The notes under the pieces are model-generated. The model made no database searches, was not told where the DNA came from, and saw only the letters and a list, made by a program, of their open reading frames with translations. 5,107 nt of DNA from Acholeplasmataceae bacterium (GTDB lineage Bacteria > Bacillota_I > Bacilli_A > Acholeplasmatales > Acholeplasmataceae). Every line of letters begins with the position of its first letter. The stretch's first letter is position 1. The stretch covers positions 1 through 5,107 of the forward strand of contig JAQVBA010000078.1 of NCBI GenBank assembly GCA_028690555.1. Direction: 5' to 3'. Both the position numbers and the translations under genes were made by a program. Shown here piece by piece: positions 1-5,107 of the stretch.

Positions 1-162
1 TTCCAGAAGGACAAAGCATCTATCGAAGAAACCATTAATGAGTTTGGAGAAATAGTTGATCAAATCCAGAAAAAGAATTATTCCAATATGTCGGACTCAA
101 AGATTCTTTGTGAAAACTGTGATTTCAGATATTATTGCGGGTCGGAGAGGGGTGGTGAATAA
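1..162 (+). CDS. C-terminal end of an Fe-S PD-(D/E)XK nuclease, probably fused to a UvrD-like helicase (partial)
   Basis: An open frame runs in from the left edge and stops at TAA 160-162, leaving 53 residues. Near the end is the cluster CENCDFRYYC, a C-x2-C-x5-C spacing with cysteines at visible residues 37, 40 and 46. This is the pattern of the C-terminal three cysteines that, with one upstream cysteine, hold a 4Fe-4S cluster in RecB/AddB/Cas4-type nuclease domains. Such domains occur at the end of UvrD/Rep-type helicases, in AddB, and as free-standing Cas4-like proteins. The nuclease active site and any helicase motifs lie outside the window, so the helicase fusion is inference. Only two bases separate this stop from the methyltransferase start, so the genes are very probably co-transcribed, pointing to a job in the same restriction or defence locus. 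A different Fe-S or zinc-binding protein cannot be excluded. Confidence 0.65.
   Translation, partial: FQKDKASIEETINEFGEIVDQIQKKNYSNMSDSKILCENCDFRYYCGSERGGE
154..158 (+). promoter_or_regulatory. Ribosome-binding site for the methyltransferase gene
   Basis: GGTGA lies six bases before ATG 165 and is complementary to the UCACC part of the 16S rRNA 3' end, the version favoured by many archaea. It sits inside the last codons of the upstream gene, which supports both the 165 start and translational coupling of the two genes. Confidence 0.7.
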
Positions 163-164
163 AA

Positions 165-2075
165 ATGATAGATGAAAGACAATCAACATTTGAATTTGAA
201 GTAAAATCGACGATTAAGGGCTATCCGGAACTTCACTGGACTGGTAAAAGGCCCTATCGTTCTACGCAATATTTCCCCGCACAACTAAAGGAAAAATACG
301 GAGAGGAAATTAATGGATGGATAAACAAAATTTTCTGGGGAGATAATCTTCAGGTGATGAGCCATCTCCTTAAGGAGTATCGTGGAAAAGTGGATTTAAT
401 CTATATTGACCCGCCGTTTGACAGTAAGGAAGATTATAAGAAGACAATCAAACTTAAAGAAGGATTTGTCCAAAATGACAGCTCATCTTTTGAAGAAAAG
501 CAGTATGGGGATATTTGGAATAATGATGAATATATCCAGTTTATGTATGAAAGACTTATTATCATGCGTGAATTGTTGTCAAAATGTGGTAGTATTTATT
601 TGCATTGTGATTGGCACCAGTCTCATCATCTTCGTTGCATATTAGATGAAATATTCGGTCCTGATAATTGTCACAATGTTCTAACATGGAAAAGGTCACA
701 TGCGCAAGGAAATGCAGGGCAGGGAGCGGAACATTTTGGTCGCGTTTCTGATACGATATATCTATATTCAAAAACCGGAAATCCCATTTGGAATCCTCAA
801 TATTTAAAATACACAGAAAATGTGTTAGATCGGGATTATAAATACATAGATAAAAAAACTGGAGAAAAATACCGGCTTGCACCTGTTGATGGACCTGGTG
901 GTGGCAGTAAAGGGAATCCTTATTATGAATTTCTCGGAGTCAGGGGTTATTGGAGGTATTCCAAAGAAAAAATGACGGAAATGTATAATGATGGCGACAT
1001 AGTGTTGTCATCTACTGGGAAATCCTTAAGCAAAAAAATTTATTTAAAGGATGCAAAAGGGACCCCTGTAACAGATCTCTGGGATGACCTCAACCGTGTT
1101 AGTCCCACTTCATCAGAACGTCTGGATTATCCCACACAAAAGCCCGAATGTTTACTTGAGCGAATAATAAAGACCTCGTCTAATTGTGATAGCCTTGTCT
1201 TCGATTGCTTCATGGGTTCTGGGACCACTCAGGCAGTTGCGATGAAACTTGGTCGTCGTTTCCTTGGTGCTGACATAAATTTAGGAGCGATTCAGACCAC
1301 GACCAAACGTCTCTTAAATATCTCAGCGGAACTTGACACAGAACAGAAACAACTCATAGCTGAGGATGAAGACCTCAAATACACCGGTTTTGAGGTATAT
1401 AATGTCAACAACTACAACATCTTCAGAAATCCGATCGAAGCAAAAGAACTTTTAATTGAGGCCTATCAGATTCAGAAGTATGACTCCAGTTCAGTCTATG
1501 ATGGGGAACTTGACGGAAAAATGGTAAAAATAATGCCAGTCAACCGTATAGCTACCAAAGAAGACTTGAATGGACTAATCACAAACCTTCCGTACAAAAC
1601 ATTTGATATCCGTAAAAATGAATCTCCGAATGAACCCGTAGAGAAGATAACACTCATATGTATGGGTCATGAACCTGATCTTCAGGCTGCGTTTGAAGCG
1701 GCTCTACCAAATTACATGATCGACATTGAAATCGTTGATGTCATGCGTGATAAAGCGGAATTGAAATTCAAACACGAATCAGATGCTGAAATTCTGATAA
1801 ATGGAGACAGCCTCATTATCAAAGAATTTTATCCGATGAATCTCATGCAAAAACTCAGCTGGCAGGAAGATGATGTTAAAGACTGGAAACAATTGGTCGA
1901 ATCTGTTATGATTGACTGGAATTATGACGGAGCAGTTCTCGAACCAACTATTATCGATGTTCCTGAGAAAAACGAGTTAGTCAAAGGGACATATAAAATT
2001 CCAAAAGACGCCGGAGTCATCAAAGTTAAAATTACAGATTTATTATCTGAATCCTTTGAAACGGAGATTAAGTGA
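165..2075 (+). CDS. mod: Type III restriction-modification DNA methyltransferase subunit (Mod)
   Basis: This 636-residue protein is a beta-class amino-methyltransferase that uses S-adenosylmethionine to methylate a base in the system's recognition site, most likely N6-adenine given DPPF rather than the SPPY typical of N4-cytosine enzymes. The catalytic motif DLIYIDPPFDS (DPPF at residues 82-85) precedes the SAM-binding motif DCFMGSGTT (347-355), the permuted beta-class order. WGDNL (58-62), YPTQKP (322-327) and GRRFLGAD (363-370) are also typical. The stretch at about 205-320, between the two catalytic halves, is where the target-recognition domain should lie. Residues from about 400 to the end form an extension beyond the catalytic core, a likely dimer or Res contact region (inference). 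The ATG start has a well-placed GGTGA site, and the gene follows the nuclease-type gene by two bases. The partner Res gene follows immediately, which separates this from an orphan methylase. The frame is intact and the key residues are present. The recognition sequence cannot be read from this sequence. Confidence 0.95.
   Translation: MIDERQSTFEFEVKSTIKGYPELHWTGKRPYRSTQYFPAQLKEKYGEEINGWINKIFWGDNLQVMSHLLKEYRGKVDLIYIDPPFDSKEDYKKTIKLKEGFVQNDSSSFEEKQYGDIWNNDEYIQFMYERLIIMRELLSKCGSIYLHCDWHQSHHLRCILDEIFGPDNCHNVLTWKRSHAQGNAGQGAEHFGRVSDTIYLYSKTGNPIWNPQYLKYTENVLDRDYKYIDKKTGEKYRLAPVDGPGGGSKGNPYYEFLGVRGYWRYSKEKMTEMYNDGDIVLSSTGKSLSKKIYLKDAKGTPVTDLWDDLNRVSPTSSERLDYPTQKPECLLERIIKTSSNCDSLVFDCFMGSGTTQAVAMKLGRRFLGADINLGAIQTTTKRLLNISAELDTEQKQLIAEDEDLKYTGFEVYNVNNYNIFRNPIEAKELLIEAYQIQKYDSSSVYDGELDGKMVKIMPVNRIATKEDLNGLITNLPYKTFDIRKNESPNEPVEKITLICMGHEPDLQAAFEAALPNYMIDIEIVDVMRDKAELKFKHESDAEILINGDSLIIKEFYPMNLMQKLSWQEDDVKDWKQLVESVMIDWNYDGAVLEPTIIDVPEKNELVKGTYKIPKDAGVIKVKITDLLSESFETEIK
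2063..2066 (+). promoter_or_regulatory. Weak ribosome-binding site candidate for the Res gene
   Basis: GGAG inside the last codons of mod is the best Shine-Dalgarno-like match before ATG 2080, but it lies 13 bases away, rather far. A second weak match, AGTGA at 2071-2075, overlaps the mod stop and is four bases from the ATG. The weak sites suggest that Res is translated largely by coupling to mod. Confidence 0.35.
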
Positions 2076-2079
2076 AAAG

Positions 2080-4776
2080 ATGGTCAAAAGGAAGATAGAA
2101 AAAGTGATGGGAAATCAGTTCCCATTCTACGAATTCCTAAAGACTTTTTACAAAGATAATAAAAGTAAAGTCCGGAGATACTACAAAGATCTAACAAAGA
2201 AATTTCTGGACTACAATGATAAAGAGAAAAATTCTGAAGCCTTCCTTCGTGAACCCCAGTTTGAAGCTCTGGAAATGTATGTCTTCATCAAAGAGTTCCT
2301 TGACAACAAACAGATGTATGAAATCTTTGATGAATGGAGAAATAAAGAAGGGAAATTTGCAGATACGAATTACTTTAAGGGTTCCATCAAAAAAGGTCAG
2401 TTAACATTCTTCGATGAAACTGCAAAAGAACACGACATATACTTCAAAGAACTCAACAAATTCAGTGCTGATTACTCCAACTACATCTTCTCACTTGCTA
2501 TGGGACTTGGGAAAACCCTACTAATGGCAACATGTATCTTCTATGAATTCCTCCTTGCCAACAAATTTCCAAAAGATGAAAGATTCTGTCATAATGCTCT
2601 CATCTTTGCCCCGGACCTCACAGTTCTTCAATCACTCTCCGAAATACTCACATTCGATAAAACAAAAGTCGTCCCAAAAGAATATGCAGCAGTCCTTGAT
2701 GCAAATATCAAAATTCACTACCTCACTGAAGGCAACACACTAAACACTATTGACAAATCTGACTTCAATATCATTATTTCCAACACTCAGAAAATCATAG
2801 TCAAAAGAAAAACCTCTGAAAAAACACCAGGCTCTAAACTTTTCACACAAACAAAAATTATAGCAAATACTTCCTTAGATGATGCCATATCATTAATCTA
2901 CGGTGAAGCGGTAAATCCAGATAATCTTGATTTAAATCAGAGATTTATGAAACTCTCTCGCCTTCCCCATCTTGGGATCTACGTGGACGAAGCGCATCAT
3001 ATGTTCGGTGCTGATCTAGAGAAAGCCCTGCGTTCAAAAGATAAAACAGACCACAGCAACACCAGTCTCAGAAACACAATCAACCTCCTTTCTGAATATC
3101 TCAGGAATGAAAAAAATAAGGATACTGGAACAACGCATCTGAAATACCAATCGGGAATAGTTGGCTGTTATAACTTCACTGGAACCCCTTACGTAGAAAA
3201 CAGCATCCTTCCGGAAGTAGTCTATTCATATGGCCTTAAAGAAGCTATTCAAAATGAATACCTTAAGGAAGTAGATGTCATAGGATATGAAAACGTCAAA
3301 AACGAAGATTTCCTTCGTGGTGTAATAACAGAATTCTGGGAAAATTATGGTGGTAAAACATACGATGGACTCAATCCAAAACTTGCAATATTTGGTTCAA
3401 AGATTGATGAGATTATAAATGAAGTCAAACCAGCTGTTGAAGATATTCTCTCAGAACTTGGAATACCTATCACAACGATTCTCGTAAACGTTGGTGATAC
3501 AAAAGACGGTAAGAGATATACAAGCGAAGCGGACATTGGATTATTCAATAGTCTTGATGTCAAAGAAAGTGAAGGTAACAAAAAACAATTCCTTCTCCTA
3601 GTAAACAAAGGGAGAGAGGGTTGGAACTGTAAATCCTTATTCTCTGTTGTCTTGTATCGAAAACTTGAGAAGAAATCACGTGTATTTGTTCTGCAGGCAA
3701 CTATGAGATGCTTGCGACAAATCACTGAGGAACAGCAAAAAGCCCGAGTATTCCTATCAAAAGAAAACTATGAGATTCTAAATGATGAACTCGAGAAAAA
3801 CTTCAGACTCCAAATATCAGACCTGACGAAATCAGAGTCAAAAAGAGAGAAATATCAGGTGAAAGTAATACCCCCACCGCGATATATCAAAGTTAAAGTT
3901 ATACGTCACGAATATACCTGTGATCCAAAAAAAGCCCCAGATAAAGTAGATTTCAAATTATCTGAGCGTGATTTTAGTAAATATAAGGCAACCCGATATC
4001 TCAAAGAATTGGGGGCAAACTACACAGTAAAAGAAGAAAATATAGACTATGTCAGAAAGACAACTCATCTTAACAGATATCAGCTTGTATTTGAAATTGC
4101 CCTTTATCTCAACATTAAGCCAACAGTAATTTCCAAAATACTTGACACTGCAACCGATAGGATTGATAAGATTCTAGAATTAGTCAACACGTATAATGAC
4201 ATTCTCTATGACATCCTAATACCCGAAATATTTAATTCGCTCTACGAAGTGAAATCAAATATCATTACTGAAGAAAAGACACTGCTTCTATTAAAAGAAC
4301 CAAAGAACGCCGGATACTATGAATTTTCTGCAAACCCCGATTTAGTCATCAAAAACTCAGACAGTGAGGTTCAAAAATACGTTTCAAAGAGTTTCCACGC
4401 AGATACGTATTGTTTTGATTCAAAACCTGAGATGGAGTGTTTCAGACAGTATCTAAGGAGTTCAAAAGTAAACAAGGTATATTTCACCGGAATGTTCACC
4501 TCAAATCAGGGAGATTTCTCAATACAGTATATCGACCCGGAATCAATGAGATTACGAAGATACTATCCAGATTTTATGGCAGAAATGCAAGATGGAACCT
4601 ATCAGATTATCGAAGTAAAAGGAGATAATATGATTGATGATTCTGTTGTTAAAGCAAAATCATATGCAGCATTAGAGATTGCCTCTATTGACAGCAAGAT
4701 GGAATACAAGATTTATCCTGGCAATCTTATTATGAAAACAAATGTATTGGAAGAAAATACACAGAGAAATTTATGA
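2080..4776 (+). CDS. res: Type III restriction enzyme helicase-nuclease subunit (Res)
   Basis: Numbered from ATG 2080, this 898-residue protein is the ATP-driven restriction subunit that acts with Mod: it moves along DNA from unmethylated sites and cuts it. SF2 helicase motifs are in order: Walker A LAMGLGKT (139-146, Lys145), DEAH (303-306), FTGTPY (366-371), NKGREGWNC (509-517) and the arginine-finger motif QATMRCLRQ (539-547). The C-terminus carries a PD-(D/E)XK nuclease site: KPEMECF near 782-788, then YYPDF with Asp831, then IIEVKGD with Glu845 and Lys847. Length and layout fit type III Res proteins. The frame also allows TTG 2056, overlapping mod by 20 bases and adding eight residues, and ATG 2107. 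ATG 2080 was preferred because TTG 2056 has no visible ribosome site and 2080 sits four bases after the mod stop. All catalytic residues are present and the frame is unbroken, so the enzyme looks functional. Confidence 0.95.
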   Translation: MVKRKIEKVMGNQFPFYEFLKTFYKDNKSKVRRYYKDLTKKFLDYNDKEKNSEAFLREPQFEALEMYVFIKEFLDNKQMYEIFDEWRNKEGKFADTNYFKGSIKKGQLTFFDETAKEHDIYFKELNKFSADYSNYIFSLAMGLGKTLLMATCIFYEFLLANKFPKDERFCHNALIFAPDLTVLQSLSEILTFDKTKVVPKEYAAVLDANIKIHYLTEGNTLNTIDKSDFNIIISNTQKIIVKRKTSEKTPGSKLFTQTKIIANTSLDDAISLIYGEAVNPDNLDLNQRFMKLSRLPHLGIYVDEAHHMFGADLEKALRSKDKTDHSNTSLRNTINLLSEYLRNEKNKDTGTTHLKYQSGIVGCYNFTGTPYVENSILPEVVYSYGLKEAIQNEYLKEVDVIGYENVKNEDFLRGVITEFWENYGGKTYDGLNPKLAIFGSKIDEIINEVKPAVEDILSELGIPITTILVNVGDTKDGKRYTSEADIGLFNSLDVKESEGNKKQFLLLVNKGREGWNCKSLFSVVLYRKLEKKSRVFVLQATMRCLRQITEEQQKARVFLSKENYEILNDELEKNFRLQISDLTKSESKREKYQVKVIPPPRYIKVKVIRHEYTCDPKKAPDKVDFKLSERDFSKYKATRYLKELGANYTVKEENIDYVRKTTHLNRYQLVFEIALYLNIKPTVISKILDTATDRIDKILELVNTYNDILYDILIPEIFNSLYEVKSNIITEEKTLLLLKEPKNAGYYEFSANPDLVIKNSDSEVQKYVSKSFHADTYCFDSKPEMECFRQYLRSSKVNKVYFTGMFTSNQGDFSIQYIDPESMRLRRYYPDFMAEMQDGTYQIIEVKGDNMIDDSVVKAKSYAALEIASIDSKMEYKIYPGNLIMKTNVLEENTQRNL

Positions 4777-4781
4777 ATCTC

Positions 4782-4791
4782 TTTATATAAT
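4782..4791 (+). promoter_or_regulatory. Archaeal TATA-box candidate
   Basis: TTTATATAAT matches the archaeal TATA-box consensus closely and begins five bases after the Res stop. Initiation about 25 bases downstream would fall near 4811-4816, giving a leader of roughly 85 bases before the zinc-ribbon frame. No convincing purine-rich BRE is visible upstream, and AT-rich spacers produce such matches by chance, so this is tentative. Confidence 0.35.
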
Positions 4792-4796
4792 ACTGC

Positions 4797-4802
4797 TTTT
4801 TT
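4797..4802 (+). terminator. Oligo-T transcription terminator candidate of the mod-res operon
   Basis: A run of six T residues lies 20 bases after the Res stop. Archaeal RNA polymerases commonly terminate at T-rich tracts without needing a hairpin, and no hairpin is seen just upstream. Its position makes it the natural end of the operon transcript if the host is an archaeon. Confidence 0.4.
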
Positions 4803-4838
4803 CCTGAATATAATGACAATCACAAACCCGTCTTGGAG

Positions 4839-4864
4839 ATAATTATTCTGTTACAGCACATCAC
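4839..4864 (+). repeat. Imperfect direct repeat, copy 1
   Basis: This stretch reads as the blocks ATAATTA, CTGTTAC, GCACA and TCAC, the same blocks in the same order as at 5084-5107. Here TT separates the first two blocks and A separates the second and third. All 23 block bases are identical between copies; the differences are three small insertions or deletions. The two copies flank the zinc-ribbon frame, so they may be ends or duplicated target of a small element, or paired regulatory sites. Confidence 0.45.
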
Positions 4865-4898
4865 ATAGATCCATAACCTAGAAAAGTATGTGTTATGT

Positions 4899-5077
4899 AT
4901 GTCCCAATCTATTCCCTGTCCGAAATGTAAATCCCCTTCAGTAAAACAAAGTAAAAAAAGAATGTATTGATTTGTGAAAAATGCGGAAACACATTCAGTT
5001 CCCGACCGATACGCCTGTTTTTCGGTTATGGTCATGATACGAATGAACCCTTGGTCAACAAAATCAAATTAGGATAA
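4899..5077 (+). pseudogene. Small zinc-ribbon protein gene, split by a -1 frameshift at an A7 run
   Basis: From ATG 4899 the frame encodes MSQSIPCPKCKSPSVKQSKK and then hits TGA at 4968-4970, 24 codons in all. In the -1 frame, just past the A7 run at 4953-4959, the sequence continues as ICEKCGNTFSSRP and on to TAA 5075-5077. Adding one A restores a 59-residue protein with cysteines at 7, 10, 26 and 29, a complete two-knuckle C-x2-C ribbon that would bind one zinc. The short ribbon resembles zinc-binding heads of some transposases and small archaeal zinc-ribbon proteins, but the family is not recognised; the tail after residue 34 matches nothing I know. No ribosome site precedes the ATG. The break could be a real mutation, a sequencing error in the homopolymer, or slippage that yields some full-length product. 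An upstream in-frame GTG at 4890 is an alternative start. Confidence 0.5.
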
Positions 5078-5104
5078 TTGCGCATAATTACTGTTACGCA
5101 CAAT
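5077..5104. other. Hairpin immediately after the zinc-ribbon frame
   Basis: Arms 5077-5087 and 5094-5104 form an 11-pair stem around a six-base loop (TTACTG at 5088-5093). Read from the plus strand, two positions are A-C mismatches. Read as minus-strand RNA, the same two become G-U wobbles, so all 11 positions pair. This suggests that any structured transcript comes from the minus strand, such as a terminator or structured end of something to the right. It could equally be a DNA hairpin at the end of a mobile element. No T-run follows on the plus strand inside the window. Confidence 0.4.
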
Positions 5105-5107
5105 CAC
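5084..5107 (+). repeat. Imperfect direct repeat, copy 2 (may continue past the window)
   Basis: Blocks ATAATTA, CTGTTAC, GCACA and TCAC recur here in the order seen at 4839-4864, with one extra A before TCAC and without the two insertions of the first copy. The copy overlaps the hairpin at 5077-5104 and reaches the window edge, so its true right end is unknown. The ACAATCAC that closes it also occurs exactly at 4816-4823. Confidence 0.45.

Noticed and set aside
562..882. Minus-strand open frame inside mod
   Set aside because: It lies wholly opposite conserved methyltransferase sequence and encodes no recognisable domain; a coding shadow.
852..1038. Two A7 runs in mod (852-858 and 1032-1038) as possible phase-variation tracts, known in some type III mod genes
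   Set aside because: Both are short, are in frame with an intact protein, and A7 runs are expected in AT-rich DNA. They also show that an A7 run alone is no sign of frameshifting here.
165..2075. Possible mosaic composition of mod, with the middle part looking different in base use from the end
   Set aside because: It was only a visual impression; no codon or GC count was made, and target-recognition regions commonly differ, so no claim is justified.
3345..3725. Minus-strand open frame inside res
   Set aside because: It lies opposite the helicase motif V-VI region of Res and has no domain of its own; a coding shadow.
4820..5035. Minus-strand open frame of 71 codons opposite the zinc-ribbon gene
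   Set aside because: Its product has no recognisable motif, and the opposite strand gives a coherent four-cysteine ribbon after a one-base correction.
1..5107. CRISPR array, tRNA or rRNA genes
   Set aside because: No regularly spaced repeats or recognisable tRNA or rRNA sequences were seen. The Cas4-like cysteine tail at the left edge alone does not indicate a CRISPR locus.

Overview
The window is AT-rich and holds the distal part of a plus-strand defence-type operon, followed by a short intergenic region with a small, apparently frameshifted zinc-ribbon gene. Several local signals suit an archaeon, perhaps a methanogen: a GGTGA-type ribosome-binding site before the methyltransferase, a TTTATATAAT TATA-like box after the operon, and an oligo-T tract where archaeal transcripts commonly end. 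This assignment is inference; no marker gene is present.

Positions 1-162 are the last 53 codons of a gene that starts outside the window. Its end carries a C-x2-C-x5-C cluster like the iron-sulphur-binding tail of RecB/AddB/Cas4-type PD-(D/E)XK nuclease domains, which often end UvrD-like helicases. Two bases after its stop begins a 636-residue beta-class DNA methyltransferase (165-2075; DPPF and FMGSGTT motifs), the Mod subunit of a type III restriction-modification system. It is followed, four bases after its stop if ATG 2080 is the start, by a roughly 900-residue Res subunit (2080-4776) with complete SF2 helicase motifs and a C-terminal PD-x13-E-x-K nuclease site. The spacing suggests co-transcription of all three genes. 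Mod would mark host DNA and Res would translocate on and cut unmarked DNA. The upstream nuclease-type protein may be an accessory, and is the least conventional part of the locus.

Positions 4777-4898 carry no gene but hold a TATA-like box, a T6 tract and one copy of an imperfect direct repeat. At 4899-5077 lies a four-cysteine zinc-ribbon reading frame, split by a -1 shift at an A7 run. Its stop codon touches a hairpin, and a second copy of the direct repeat closes the window. This small module (repeat, broken zinc-ribbon gene, hairpin/repeat) is the main unexplained structure here and could be a mobile-element remnant or end.
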